Assembly: GCA_017540505.1 (NCBI GenBank) | Contig: JAFYAW010000023.1 | Location: forward strand, 1 to 61,686 | DNA length: 61,686 bases | Direction: 5' to 3' | Source: Bacteroidales bacterium | Lineage (GTDB): Bacteria; Bacteroidota; Bacteroidia; Bacteroidales; WCHB1-69 | Part shown: positions 1 through 8,204 of the stretch, piece by piece | Numbering within the stretch: position 1 is the first letter of the stretch | Layout of the letters: the number at the start of each line of letters is the position of its first letter | The notes under the pieces: generated by a model | Database searches by the model: none | What the model was told of the DNA's origin: nothing | Seen by the model: the letters and a program-made list of their open reading frames with translations, nothing else | Position numbers and translations under genes: made by a program

Positions 1-830
1 AGCGGGATGCTGATGCCGAGGAAAAGTGCCGTCATGGCTATCGGGCCACAAATATACCAGTCAAAACCGCCAAGCGCAAGGTACATGATCCAAATACCCC
101 ACCAGAACAGAATCTCGCCAAAATAATTGGGATGCCGTCCGCGTTTCCATAGTCCCACATTGCAGTATTGGCCGGGGTTGGCCGCCCGGAAATCATGGAT
201 CTGTTTGTCAGCAATCAGTTGGATGGTGGCGGCGGTGAGGCATACCACGAAACCAAAGCACAAGTAAAGGGTCGTGACAAGCAGGCTGTAGTTTCCTTCG
301 CAACACAGACCATATACATCTTTTAGACCAAATCCCCATTCAAACAGTTTCAATCCGGGTAACATGGCCACAAAGACCACCAATGTGGGCACCATGTTCA
401 GGCCGAAGAAGTTGATAATGTGGAACAAGGCAGGATGCAGACTCCGATATTTGGTATAGCGCCAGTCTTCGTAAGCTATACCCTTGAAGGTGAGTATCCA
501 ATTGCGCGTGAGCCGCCAACCCCAATACCACGAGGCAATCAACAGCAGGATGACCGGCAATGACCACGTGTGGGTGTAAAAGGCCCACATCAGGAAAGCC
601 ACCGGCGGGAATACGCTCCAATACGGATCGTAAACCGACACATTCTCGTACAGCAAGCCGAACAACCATACCACAACCGTTGCCAGCACGTCCGCCAGTA
701 GCAGTGCCCAAAGAGGTGGCATAGAATTATTGGTCAGATAATTAAATAAGAACACCCCGGTCACCCCGGCAATCACATAGATGGCTGCGATTAACGCCAC
801 ACTGCCCCATTTGGAATAATTCCGTTTCAT
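1..830 (-). CDS. DUF1295 / steroid 5-alpha-reductase-like membrane protein (partial)
   Basis: Reading frame open from an ATG at 830 to the window edge, so the C-terminus is missing (276 codons present). The translation is strongly hydrophobic with about six membrane segments. It ends in the family signature region, with WKRGRHPNYFGE followed by a Trp-rich stretch, as in DUF1295 and isoprenylcysteine methyltransferase/steroid reductase relatives. Members sit in the inner membrane and probably act on lipids, but the substrate is unknown. A stop codon lies just upstream of the ATG and a TACTTTTG box lies at 871-878, which supports this start. The family assignment is fairly secure from the HPNYFGE motif; the function is not. 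Confidence 0.8.
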   Translation of the reverse strand, partial: MKRNYSKWGSVALIAAIYVIAGVTGVFLFNYLTNNSMPPLWALLLADVLATVVVWLFGLLYENVSVYDPYWSVFPPVAFLMWAFYTHTWSLPVILLLIASWYWGWRLTRNWILTFKGIAYEDWRYTKYRSLHPALFHIINFFGLNMVPTLVVFVAMLPGLKLFEWGFGLKDVYGLCCEGNYSLLVTTLYLCFGFVVCLTAATIQLIADKQIHDFRAANPGQYCNVGLWKRGRHPNYFGEILFWWGIWIMYLALGGFDWYICGPIAMTALFLGISIP

Positions 831-870
831 ATTGTTACATTGTCATTACTATATCTCTTCTTTCATCTGG

Positions 871-878
871 CAAAAGTA
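871..878 (-). promoter_or_regulatory. -7 promoter box of the DUF1295 gene
   Basis: TACTTTTG on the minus strand matches the Bacteroidota TAnnTTTG box, about 40 nt before the ATG at 830. Confidence 0.6.
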
Positions 879-888
879 CAGATAATTT

Positions 889-1248
889 TCAAACCATCTC
901 TGGATGTGGCACGGACAGCGGCAGGCCTTCCTGCGAAAGGTAGAACATGTAGAGGACAGCGGGCTTGGAGCCGCGGTTCTCGCCGTGGTGGACAGTCCCG
1001 ACCATTTCGACGACGGCCTCCCCTGCGTGGACAACTTTCTCCGTTCCGTCCTGGGCGATGATGATCAGCTCGCCTTCCACCAGCACACCGTAGTTCATCA
1101 CCGGATGGTAGTGCCAATCGAGCTTCTGCCCGACGGGAAAAACAAATTTCTTGACCACTAACTCTGGTTTGCCTTTTGGGTATTCAGGCAGTTCTGCCCC
1201 GTCCCAACTCTGCGAGGTGCGGATAAGTTCTATGCTTTGCGTGTCCAT
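889..1248 (-). CDS. small cupin-domain protein
   Basis: About 119 residues from the ATG at 1248. A longer in-frame start at 1299 exists, but it lies upstream of the promoter box at 1271-1278 and would be untranscribed from it. The body is a single cupin barrel with metal-ligand motifs of the HYHPVMNYGVLVEGE type and a later TVHHGENRG. These supply His and Glu ligands for one metal. Cupins of this size bind small molecules or act as simple dioxygenases or isomerases; nothing nearby tells the substrate. It stands alone, with its own promoter, directly upstream of the DUF1295 gene on the same strand. Confidence 0.8.
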   Translation of the reverse strand: MDTQSIELIRTSQSWDGAELPEYPKGKPELVVKKFVFPVGQKLDWHYHPVMNYGVLVEGELIIIAQDGTEKVVHAGEAVVEMVGTVHHGENRGSKPAVLYMFYLSQEGLPLSVPHPEMV

Positions 1249-1270
1249 TTCTTTGTTAGATTTTGAGCGG

Positions 1271-1278
1271 CAAAAGTA
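1271..1278 (-). promoter_or_regulatory. -7 promoter box of the cupin gene
   Basis: TACTTTTG on the minus strand. Its position favours the ATG at 1248 over the longer ORF start at 1299. Confidence 0.6.
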
Positions 1279-1295
1279 TGACGTCTGTCGTATTT

Positions 1296-1403
1296 TCACA
1301 GCCCCTTAATCTCCTCCTCTGTCAACCCTGTAATATCAGCAATATCGGCAACGGAATAGCCTTTGGTTTTCATACTGCGGACGACTTTCGCAACACTTTC
1401 TCA
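1296..1403 (-). pseudogene. C-terminal scrap of an Rpn/PD-(D/E)XK transposase-like gene
   Basis: In a frame different from the nucleotidyltransferase next to it, the minus strand reads a short peptide containing KVVRSMKTKGYSVADIAD and then a TGLTEEEIKGL ending before a TGA. This is the usual C-terminal tail of Rpn-family (recombination-promoting nuclease / putative transposase) proteins in Bacteroidota. The frame is closed upstream by a stop, so only about 33 codons remain. It overlaps the last codons of the nucleotidyltransferase gene and probably marks an old deletion. An independently translated small peptide (ATG at 1373, overlapping the previous TGA) cannot be excluded. Confidence 0.55.
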
Positions 1404-1690
1404 TAAATCAGTATTTTATCACGATTAGCTGTTTCTGCGACATACGGACGGAGCGATCCTTCTTCTACTAAATCGACCTCGCGTCCAAGCAACTCCTGAA
1501 AATCCATCAACATGCCTCCATGCGTGAAAAGCGTAAAGGGCTTGCCAGAACGGTCAGGCACGAAAAGGATATCCACATCACTTCTCGGTGTCTCCTCGCC
1601 ACGAGCGAAGGAACCGAAAAGCCATGCTTTCAGGACGGGCTGCGTCTCGAAGTAGTCGGCAATGGTTTTTTTCATCATTTCAGTGCTCAT
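1370..1690 (-). CDS. MNT-type minimal nucleotidyltransferase
   Basis: A 106-residue protein with the nucleotidyltransferase core G26-S27 in GSFARGE, the D38-x-D40 pair in SDVDI, and a third acidic residue at D73 in EVDLV. This is the complete Pol-beta-type active site. Family members (MntA) are usually the antitoxin half of HEPN/MNT pairs that AMPylate a HEPN RNase. No HEPN gene is adjacent here: the 3' side carries only an Rpn remnant, so this looks like an orphan or a survivor of a deletion. The C-terminus, ending LRKSSAV, may be abnormal because it runs through the Rpn scrap. A TATATTTG box lies at 1716-1723. Confidence 0.8.
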   Translation of the reverse strand: MSTEMMKKTIADYFETQPVLKAWLFGSFARGEETPRSDVDILFVPDRSGKPFTLFTHGGMLMDFQELLGREVDLVEEGSLRPYVAETANRDKILIYEKVLRKSSAV

Positions 1691-1715
1691 ACATTTCCGC
1701 TTTTAAAGCAAACTG

Positions 1716-1723
1716 CAAATATA
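1716..1723 (-). promoter_or_regulatory. -7 promoter box of the nucleotidyltransferase gene
   Basis: TATATTTG on the minus strand, about 25 nt before the ATG at 1690. Confidence 0.55.
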
Positions 1724-1771
1724 CACTTTATTTAATCAAACAATAATATCAAGAAAAGATTGAGGTGATTC

Positions 1772-4096
1772 CTAATTAACCCGCAGATAAGGCCCCGTAA
1801 CAGAACCCTTATCCTCCGCCATCGCCTTGGGCGTTCCCGTGAAGAGGATGTCGCCGCCCATCGCGCCGCCGCCGGGACCGAGCTCGATGAGCCAATCGCA
1901 GGATTTCAGCATCTCGATGTTGTGCTCGATGAGGAATATCGTGTTGCCCGCCTCCACCATCGTGTCGAAGAGAGCCAGAATGCGCTTGATGTCGCCTGCG
2001 TGAAGGCCGTCGGAAGGCTCGTCCATGATGAAAATTAGTGATTGGTGATTAGTGATTGGTGATTTGTGATTAGTGATTAGTGATTGGTGATTTGGAATGA
2101 GTGAGGCGTTCAGGTAAGAGGCCAGTTTGATGCGCTGCAGCTCGCCGCCGGAGAGGGTCGAAAGCGACTGGTTCAGATGGAGGTATCCGAGGCCGACTTT
2201 GCGCAACGGCTCCAATTTCTCGGCAATGACACTTCCGGCGAACAGCTCGGAGGCCTTGTTGGCGGTGAGGTCCATCACCTCGGCGATGTTGAGGCCGTTC
2301 ACCTTGTAGGATAGGACTTCCGGCGAGTAACGCAATCCGCCGCAGGCCTCGCAGGTAGTCTCGATGGCATCCATAAAAGCCATATCGTTGACGATGACGC
2401 CCTTGCCCTGACAGACGGGACAGCCGCCCTTGCCGTTGAAGGAGAAGAGGTCGGCCTTGGTCTTGTTGGTTTTGGCGAAGAGCTTGCGGATGTCGTCGGC
2501 CACGTCCAGATAGGTGGCCGGGGTGGAACGCAGGCTGATGCCGATGTTCTTTTGGCTGATATAGACAATATCTTCGGGATGCGGATAGGCATTACGGAAA
2601 CACTCCATCAACGAACTCTTGCCTGAGCCCGCCACACCGGCGATGCCGCACATCACACCCAACGGCAGTTTGACGGAAACATTCTTCAGGTTGTGCAGGT
2701 TGGCGTTTTCCAAAAGGAAGAAGTCCTTGGGCTGGCGAACATTCTCCTTTATGTTGCTCGTTGCACTGAGCATGGTGCCCGTAAGCGTCTGGCTGTGCAG
2801 CAGTTCCTCGTAAGTGCCTTCGAAGACGATTTCACCGCCTTTCATCCCCGCGCCAGGACCCATATCGATGATGTGGTCGGCGATTTTGATAATCTCTTTG
2901 TGGTGCTCCACAAGGATGACGGTGTTGCCGTGGTTCTTGAGCTTCTGCACCGACTTCTGCATCAACAGGATGTCGTGGTTGTGGAGGCCCACGCTGGGCT
3001 CGTCAAGGATGTACATCACATCGGAAAGGGGCGAATTGATGTATTTGGCGATCTTGCAACGCTGCGCCTCACCGCCGGAAAGCGTGCCGATGGCGCGGTC
3101 AAGGGTGAGGTAGCCGAGTCCGATCTCCTCCAACGCCGACAGTCGTTCGGTGGTCGCCCGCTTGATATCCTCCGCCAGCGGATTGTCGATGGTTTCCATC
3201 CATTGACGGCAGTCGCTGATGCTCATCGCCGTCACTTCGGCGATGTTGAGACCGTTGATTTTGCAGGAGCGTATCTTCTCGTTGAGGCGCGTGCCGCCGC
3301 AGTCGGGACAGGTGCCCATGGTCAGCATCGGGTTGAGCACGGAGGCGTGGAGCAGACCCTCCTCCGAGTTGATGATGCTGCGGTACATGCGCGGGATAAG
3401 TCCTTCGTATTTGGCGGTCTTGGGCCAGTTGGAAGGCGGGTTCTTCAGCTTGATCTGTGGCGAGTTGAGGAAGAGATCGAGTTCCTCGGGGGTGTAGTCC
3501 TTGATTTTCTTGTCAAGGTCGAAGAGGCCGCTGTGGGCGTAGCGTATCCAGCGCCAGCCGCCCTTGCCGAAGGCGATGTAGTGGATAGTGTCCTCGTCGT
3601 TGAGCGACTTGTCGAAATCGACCAACTTATGGATGTCCAGCTCGCGAATCTCGCCCAGTCCGCCGCAGCGCGGACAGCTGCCCGAGGGGTGATTGAACGA
3701 GAAAGCGTCGGAGTAGCCCACAAAGGGCTGCCCGATGCGCGAGAAGAGCAGTCGCAGTAGCGCGTAGATGTCGGTATAGGTGCCCACCGTAGAACGCGAG
3801 TTGGAAGTCGGCTTACGTTGCTCTATCACGATGGCGATGGGCAGGTTTTCGATCTCGCCCACGTGCGGTCGCCCGTACTTGGGCAGGTACTGCTGCGTGA
3901 AGGAGGGGAAGGTGTCATTGAGCTCCCTTCGCGACTTGGCCGCGATAGTATCCAGCACCAACGACGACTTGCCTGACCCCGACACGCCCGTCACCACGGT
4001 GATCTTCCCCTTGGGAATCCTGACGTTGACGTGCTTGAGGTTGTTCTCGGTAGCATCGCGAACAATGATGTGATTGAAATCGTTTGTATAGCTCAT
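1772..4096 (-). CDS. UvrA-like excinuclease ABC ATPase paralogue
   Basis: 774 residues with two ABC ATPase halves: Walker A motifs [10 protein letters not shown] and [10 protein letters not shown], signatures [13 protein letters not shown] and [13 protein letters not shown], and UvrA-type zinc-finger Cys clusters CPRCGGLG and CPDCGGTR in the first half and CPVCQGKG and CEACGG in the second. It is well short of canonical UvrA (about 940 residues), so it belongs to the short UvrA-paralogue group. Some members of that group confer resistance to DNA-binding drugs; whether it works with UvrB is unknown. Just before the second Walker B ([11 protein letters not shown]) an in-frame insertion of NHQSLIT-type repeats interrupts the protein. 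A -7 box lies about 118 nt upstream. Confidence 0.88.
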   Translation of the reverse strand: MSYTNDFNHIIVRDATENNLKHVNVRIPKGKITVVTGVSGSGKSSLVLDTIAAKSRRELNDTFPSFTQQYLPKYGRPHVGEIENLPIAIVIEQRKPTSNSRSTVGTYTDIYALLRLLFSRIGQPFVGYSDAFSFNHPSGSCPRCGGLGEIRELDIHKLVDFDKSLNDEDTIHYIAFGKGGWRWIRYAHSGLFDLDKKIKDYTPEELDLFLNSPQIKLKNPPSNWPKTAKYEGLIPRMYRSIINSEEGLLHASVLNPMLTMGTCPDCGGTRLNEKIRSCKINGLNIAEVTAMSISDCRQWMETIDNPLAEDIKRATTERLSALEEIGLGYLTLDRAIGTLSGGEAQRCKIAKYINSPLSDVMYILDEPSVGLHNHDILLMQKSVQKLKNHGNTVILVEHHKEIIKIADHIIDMGPGAGMKGGEIVFEGTYEELLHSQTLTGTMLSATSNIKENVRQPKDFFLLENANLHNLKNVSVKLPLGVMCGIAGVAGSGKSSLMECFRNAYPHPEDIVYISQKNIGISLRSTPATYLDVADDIRKLFAKTNKTKADLFSFNGKGGCPVCQGKGVIVNDMAFMDAIETTCEACGGLRYSPEVLSYKVNGLNIAEVMDLTANKASELFAGSVIAEKLEPLRKVGLGYLHLNQSLSTLSGGELQRIKLASYLNASLIPNHQSLITNHKSPITNHQSLIFIMDEPSDGLHAGDIKRILALFDTMVEAGNTIFLIEHNIEMLKSCDWLIELGPGGGAMGGDILFTGTPKAMAEDKGSVTGPYLRVN
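2035..2094. repeat. in-frame short tandem repeat inside the UvrA-like gene
   Basis: About 60 bp of degenerate tandem copies of ATTAGTGATTGGTG-type units with an 11-12 nt periodicity. On the coding (minus) strand they read as repeated (S/T)-(L/P)-I-T-N-H-(Q/K). The insertion keeps frame and falls immediately upstream of the second Walker B aspartate. Low-complexity insertions of this kind are known in Bacteroidota proteins, but a position inside an ABC domain core is unusual. Confidence 0.8.
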
Positions 4097-4210
4097 TAGA
4101 GTGGTGAAAACAACTATTTTTGTGTTTTGTTCAAAAAGAATTCTAACAAGTAGGTATGATTGCTTTTACTTTCCTTAATTCTCTTTTATTCTTCTTTATT
4201 CTTCTTCCGA

Positions 4211-4241
4211 GTGCAAAGGTACAAATTTCCTTTACATGCAA
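4211..4241 (-). promoter_or_regulatory. promoter region of the UvrA-like gene, shared with the DUF1016 gene
   Basis: The minus strand has TACCTTTG at 4221-4214 with TTGCAT about 13 nt further upstream. Nearly the same 31-nt block occurs at 6188-6219 before the DUF1016 pseudogene. The predicted leader to the ATG at 4096 is about 110 nt. Confidence 0.5.
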
Positions 4242-4289
4242 AACGTGATACGGGAAATATTTTGGTTATGCGCAGTGGCTTATGGACAT

Positions 4290-4515
4290 GGGTCCGCTGG
4301 CGGGAATCGAAGCCCGTTTCGCCCAAGCCCGTCAGGGCTTCCATATCTGTAGCAATGGAGGCCGACGTGCCCCACAACCCCGTATGGGGTTGCACAATGG
4401 ATTCTCCTATGTGTTTGCAAACCGTTGATTATGAATCCCCTGACGGGGATTTGAAAATCGCACATGGCATCTGTTTTCTACAGATATGCATCCCCTATCG
4501 GGGATAGTGTAACCC
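4290..4515. repeat. cluster of short GC-rich dyad repeats
   Basis: A non-coding stretch with four small palindromes of the same design: GCCCGTCAGGGC, CCCCGTATGGGG, CCCCTGACGGGG and CCCCTATCGGGG, spaced roughly 30-80 nt apart and joined by AT-rich linkers. One flank (about 4300-4330) resembles a tRNA/tmRNA T-arm on the minus strand, but no cloverleaf can be built around it. It looks like a REP-type intergenic repeat or the remains of a mobile repeat. Confidence 0.5.
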
Positions 4516-4530
4516 AGCGTGGCGATGGAG

Positions 4531-4701
4531 TTATATCCACACTAATGTAGTTCCATCATGATCTTCGTATAGGGTTTCTCTAAAGTTGGCATGACTGTCA
4601 AAGTGCATGTGCACATCAACGGTGCCTCCAAATTCGTTCATTCTCATCATGATGTCAGTCATGTCTTTGGAATGAGTGAAATGGGCTCCCTTATCGGACA
4701 G
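4531..4701 (-). pseudogene. gene fragment, C-terminal remnant of unknown protein
   Basis: An open minus-strand frame of 56 codons ending in TAA, opened upstream only by a stop. The predicted peptide is well mixed and coding-like (MTDIMMRMNEFGG, then VDVHMHFDSHANF, ending TTLVWI), unlike random intergenic sequence, but no credible start sets it as a gene. I do not recognise the family. The remaining 200 bp up to 4902 shows nothing recognisable. Confidence 0.35.
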
Positions 4702-4902
4702 TCAACCAATATCGATGACAAACCCATGACACCCTAAACCAAAATCGCATTTTCGGTTGTTTGATCAGTCTTTGAATGCCGTTGCTGATTATGACGGCTT
4801 TCTGCTTGTTCCAAGAATATAATAATATCCTCTACGCAGCGTTAGAATAAAGTATGGTCAGAACAATGATCGAAACAAACAATTAAACAAAAACAACAGA
4901 CA

Positions 4903-5424
4903 ATGGGACAGTTAGAACCACCTATCAACAAAACAAAATCGTTCTACGGAACATTCGCACTAATCTATGTATTGCTCAACATCTTTGCATTCATTATAAT
5001 GCTGCTGACAACCAAATGGAGCATTATAGACGGTGGTGAAAAGAGCAATGTTTTTGCCGCTGGTAGTACGTTTATGGTTATTGGTGTCATAGCAGCACTG
5101 ATATGTGGCATCGGTCCAGCATTGGTACTGCACAAAGGATGGAAAAGCGGCTGGACGTATGCTTTTCCTGTCGCATTGTTCCTGATAGGTGTATCGGGTG
5201 CGCTGCTATGGAAGTTCACAAATCTGTCGGTTTTCTCTTATGCTGTATTAGTATGCACTTTGCCCGCTGCCCCAATATATAACTGTTTGGTGTTTAACCA
5301 TTCTCCTTTTTTCGACTACATGGCTAATGCATTAGTGGGCATTGCTCCTCTTCTTTACGCTTTGGTCATATATTTCACATTCCTTATTTCACGTAAACGC
5401 GCTCTGCAGACAGTTTTATCATAG
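4903..5424 (+). CDS. four-TM inner-membrane protein, unknown function
   Basis: 173 residues. Hydrophobic stretches lie at about residues 16-38, 52-75, 85-125 (probably two helices) and 142-165, with short polar loops and a basic end (SRKRALQTVLS). No enzymatic motif is visible and I do not recognise the family. It stands alone between a run of gene debris and a strong hairpin terminator at 5454-5486. The ATG follows an A-rich leader; no clear -7 box was found. Confidence 0.65.
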   Translation: MGQLEPPINKTKSFYGTFALIYVLLNIFAFIIMLLTTKWSIIDGGEKSNVFAAGSTFMVIGVIAALICGIGPALVLHKGWKSGWTYAFPVALFLIGVSGALLWKFTNLSVFSYAVLVCTLPAAPIYNCLVFNHSPFFDYMANALVGIAPLLYALVIYFTFLISRKRALQTVLS

Positions 5425-5453
5425 TTCTTTCTGTAAAAAGCAGCAATAAATAG

Positions 5454-5486
5454 AAAAACGCGGTCAAACAGCACGACCGCGTTTTT
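5454..5486 (+). terminator. hairpin terminator after the four-TM gene
   Basis: A perfect 12-bp stem (AAAAACGCGGTC pairing with GACCGCGTTTTT) around a 9-nt loop, followed by T residues. The A-run on the other side makes it usable in both directions, and it lies between convergent units. Confidence 0.8.
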
Positions 5487-5544
5487 GTTTGTCCTATGTT
5501 TTCCCTTGATAAACGACTATCTTTGCCTCCTAAAGACGAACAAC

Positions 5545-6166
5545 CTATTTCCGCCTCTCTCCTTTCCTCTGCTCCAACTCTCTCACTGTGCGGGCTACCA
5601 CCTGTTCAAACTGGTAGGTAGATACGCTAAGCGGCTTGTATATCTAAATTGTCAATGACCCGTTGACGATTTGCTATTAACATTTCGTCAGCAGGCTGCA
5701 GACTTTTATAGATCTTCAATTGGCCAGCAGGCTGCTGGCCTTTCTTCAGTGTTTCAATTTGGCCAGCAAATTGCTGGCTTTTTTCAACGACTTCTAATTG
5801 GCCACCAAGCTGGTGGCTTTTTTCGTTAGCCACTTGCTGACCTTTTATAACTCTCTCATAATAATATAAATACCACTGTTTCATGTATTTTACATTAGAG
5901 TATGAGAATCCTGCTTCATTGGGGAATGCCTGCCGCATGTCGAGAGCAAATTGTTTAACCACACCCGTTCCCCAACGCTCTTCAGCACGTAGCGCCACCA
6001 AATCACGGCCTACGCTCCAATAAAACTCCAGCATGGCGGTGTTCACTCGAACCACAGCTTTCAACTGGCTTTGGCGGAAACGCTGCTTGATGTCAGCCAT
6101 CCATTGAACATAGCCTTCATCGGCAGTCATCATATCTCGGGAAACAAATGTCGGTTTGTTAGTCAT
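5545..6166 (-). pseudogene. DUF1016 N-terminal (YhcG-type) gene, frameshifted near the 3' end
   Basis: From the ATG at 6166 the frame reads a DUF1016 N-terminal domain: the RFRQSQLKAVVRVNTAML helix, a WSVGRDLV segment, then YSNVKYMKQWYLYY. A tandem glutamine-rich linker (GQ-x-x-x-x-EKSQQFAGQ type) follows. The frame stops at 5627 after NLDIQAA. One base out of frame it continues PLSVSTYQFEQVVARTVREL to a TAG at 5545, so removing a single base near 5635 restores a continuous tail. No PD-(D/E)XK nuclease core is present. YhcG relatives are DNA-junction nucleases linked to type I R-M loci and mobile elements. This copy is broken, unless the shift is an assembly error. Confidence 0.7.
5716..5845. 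repeat. palindromic tandem repeat in the DUF1016 gene
   Basis: Four degenerate units about 39 nt apart, each centred on a dyad such as GGCCAGCAGGCTGCTGGCC, GCCAGCAAATTGCTGGC or GCCACCAAGCTGGTGGC. On the coding strand they encode the Gln-rich linker repeats. Confidence 0.65.
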
Positions 6167-6187
6167 AGTTCTATTAGGATTAGTAAA

Positions 6188-6219
6188 GTGCAAAGGTACA
6201 AAATTTCCTTTATATGCAA
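6188..6219 (-). promoter_or_regulatory. promoter of the DUF1016 gene
   Basis: TACCTTTG at 6198-6191 with GTTG about 20 nt upstream (6222-6219 on the minus strand). The block is nearly identical to the one at 4211-4241. Confidence 0.6.
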
Positions 6220-6256
6220 CCAAACCAAAAACTGTTGAAAAAAAGAAGGCCGCCAA

Positions 6257-6607
6257 TCAATCGATATACGACCAGAGGTGAAACCAAATGATAATGAATA
6301 CCACGGCAAGGAAAATGTAACATGCCGAAAACATGAGGGTGCTGAACTTCTTGAGCTTGAATTCATGGATCATATTCCAAAGATTCAAAGGAAATCCCAT
6401 GAAAATCAGCACAATAAAATTGTAAAATCCCATCACCAAACAAATTAAAAACATTTGGGAAGGATATGAAATTTGACCAACAGGAATATTCCCGTACTTA
6501 CAATACGCCTGCACGAGGGTAAGGAGAAAGGATGTATACCACACAACCATCAAAACCCACGTAATAACTATCAGGACTTTCAGTATAATGCGTAGGGTAT
6601 TGTTCAT
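6257..6607 (-). CDS. small membrane protein, unknown function
   Basis: 116 residues from the ATG at 6607 (the longer frame start at 6652 would lie before the promoter box at 6627-6634). Four hydrophobic stretches: residues about 5-30, 48-70, 72-85 and 92-113. It is rich in Phe, Ile and Trp and ends with WFHLWSYID. No motif was recognised. Its neighbours are the broken DUF1016 gene and the divergent O-acetylation operon, and nothing links it to either. Confidence 0.55.
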   Translation of the reverse strand: MNNTLRIILKVLIVITWVLMVVWYTSFLLTLVQAYCKYGNIPVGQISYPSQMFLICLVMGFYNFIVLIFMGFPLNLWNMIHEFKLKKFSTLMFSACYIFLAVVFIIIWFHLWSYID

Positions 6608-6626
6608 TAGAAATTTTATTAAAAAG

Positions 6627-6634
6627 CAAAAATA
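6627..6634 (-). promoter_or_regulatory. -7 promoter box of the small membrane protein gene
   Basis: TATTTTTG on the minus strand, 20 nt before the ATG at 6607. Confidence 0.5.
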
Positions 6635-6738
6635 AGAAAAATTCACGAACAATGTTACATTGTAACAAACTATAAATTTTATAAACCGTATTGACCTTTA
6701 ATCTATTCCAAGACCGCTCGTTGTTCTCTCTTTTTTCG

Positions 6739-6746
6739 TACTTTTG
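6739..6746 (+). promoter_or_regulatory. -7 promoter box of the O-acetylation operon
   Basis: TACTTTTG followed by CACC, about 30 nt before the ATG at 6777. The ORF start at 6744 lies inside this box and is therefore rejected. Confidence 0.65.
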
Positions 6747-6776
6747 CACCCTTTTATAAAATCACCCCATCTTAGG

Positions 6777-8204
6777 ATGAAACCGTATAAGATTTTTATA
6801 TTCATTATATTAATAATCAGCGCATTGGCTGCTTTATGCTTCTTTTTTCCGAAAGATGGCATAAAAGTCGGCAAGGCGGAGTTGCGGTTCCCATCCTTCG
6901 ATGACGTGCTGGTGGGCGACACCTTGAAGAGCGTTGAGATCAAAAAGGTGGACTCCGTGGAGCTGAAACATCTCAACGACCTAAAAGACACGCTGCAGCA
7001 ATTCCGTCAGGCGGTGACCGAGCAGAGCGGGCGTTTTTATCTCCCAAATGACGATGTATCCTTCTTTGACCGCTTCTTCGCCCGTGCGGAGCAGGCGCGC
7101 GCCAACCACGAGGTGCTGCGCATCCTCCATTACGGCGACTCGCAGATTGAGATGGACCGCATCTCCTGCAACATCCGAAGCTGGTTCCAGCGTACCTTCG
7201 GCGGCGGCGGTCCGGGCATGGTACCCGTCATCCAGACCATCCCGTCGTTTGCGGTGAGCCAGTACGCCTCCGGCGACCTGACCTTGTACTCGTCGTATGG
7301 CGACGGGGCACGCACCAACGGCAACTACGGTCTCATGGCCAAATGCTACCGGTTAGGCAGCAGCGCCACCTTCGGGGCCAATGCCTCCCGCCACAGCGAC
7401 ACCGACCCGCGCGTGAAGAAGTTCTCCAACGTCACCCTCCTGTACAACGACCGCACTGGCAACTTCACAGCCACCCTGAAGGACTGTAAAAGCCCCCATA
7501 AGGAGACCATGTCGCCCGGCCTGAAGGGCATCCACACCTGTCACTGGCTCATGGACTCCGCCACCACTTCGCTGCAAATCTCCATGCAGGGTTCCGCCGA
7601 CCTCTACGGTATCATGTTAGACGACGGCTACGGCGTGGCGGTCGATAACATCCCGCTGCGCGGCTCCTCCGGCAACCAGTTCACCCTCATCAACGACACC
7701 CTGCTGCGCAGCTGCTACCAACAGGCCAACGTGGGGATGATCATCCTCCAATTCGGCGGCAACTCCGTGCCGGTCATCTACAACGAAAAATCGCTCAACA
7801 ACTACTGCGAGAGCATCGAGCGGCAGTTCAAACGCATACGCCGCAGCTGTCCTGGCGCCACCATCCTGTTCATCGGGCCTTCCGACATGAGCACGCGCCG
7901 CGGCGGCAAGCTCGACACTTACCCCATGCTGCCACGCCTCATCGACAGCCTGCGCACCATCTCCCTGCGCAACCATGCCGCCTATTGGGACATCTACGAG
8001 GTGATGGGCGGCCAGAGCTCCATGGTGACGTGGGTGCGCAACGGCCTTGCCGGCCCCGACTACGTGCACTTCACCCCTGCCGGTGCCCGCAAAGTGGGCC
8101 AGACCTTGGCCAACAACTTTGCCACCATGTACGACTTCTACCGTACCCGCAAGAATATGCCCAAACAACAATTCGACACCCTATGGAACGCATCGGCAAA
8201 ATAG
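6777..8204 (+). CDS. SGNH/GDSL-fold protein of a surface O-acetylation operon (first copy)
   Basis: 475 residues from the ATG at 6777. An N-terminal membrane anchor (residues about 4-22) puts the rest in the periplasm. The SGNH blocks are visible: G120-D121-S122 in HYGDSQIE (candidate nucleophile S122), a GGNSV block that can supply the oxyanion Asn, and the C-terminal DYVHFTPAG with the Asp/His pair. Such proteins accept acetyl groups from a membrane MBOAT and transfer them to cell-surface polysaccharides, as AlgX/AlgJ or PatB do, or act as esterases. It overlaps the next gene by 22 nt in an operon ending with an MBOAT, which favours O-acetyl transfer. The target glycan is unknown. Confidence 0.8.
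   Translation: MKPYKIFIFIILIISALAALCFFFPKDGIKVGKAELRFPSFDDVLVGDTLKSVEIKKVDSVELKHLNDLKDTLQQFRQAVTEQSGRFYLPNDDVSFFDRFFARAEQARANHEVLRILHYGDSQIEMDRISCNIRSWFQRTFGGGGPGMVPVIQTIPSFAVSQYASGDLTLYSSYGDGARTNGNYGLMAKCYRLGSSATFGANASRHSDTDPRVKKFSNVTLLYNDRTGNFTATLKDCKSPHKETMSPGLKGIHTCHWLMDSATTSLQISMQGSADLYGIMLDDGYGVAVDNIPLRGSSGNQFTLINDTLLRSCYQQANVGMIILQFGGNSVPVIYNEKSLNNYCESIERQFKRIRRSCPGATILFIGPSDMSTRRGGKLDTYPMLPRLIDSLRTISLRNHAAYWDIYEVMGGQSSMVTWVRNGLAGPDYVHFTPAGARKVGQTLANNFATMYDFYRTRKNMPKQQFDTLWNASAK

Noticed and set aside
4300-4335. Possible tRNA or tmRNA gene from a T-arm-like sequence on the minus strand
   Set aside because: No acceptor stem, D-arm or anticodon arm can be placed around it, so only the resemblance is noted.
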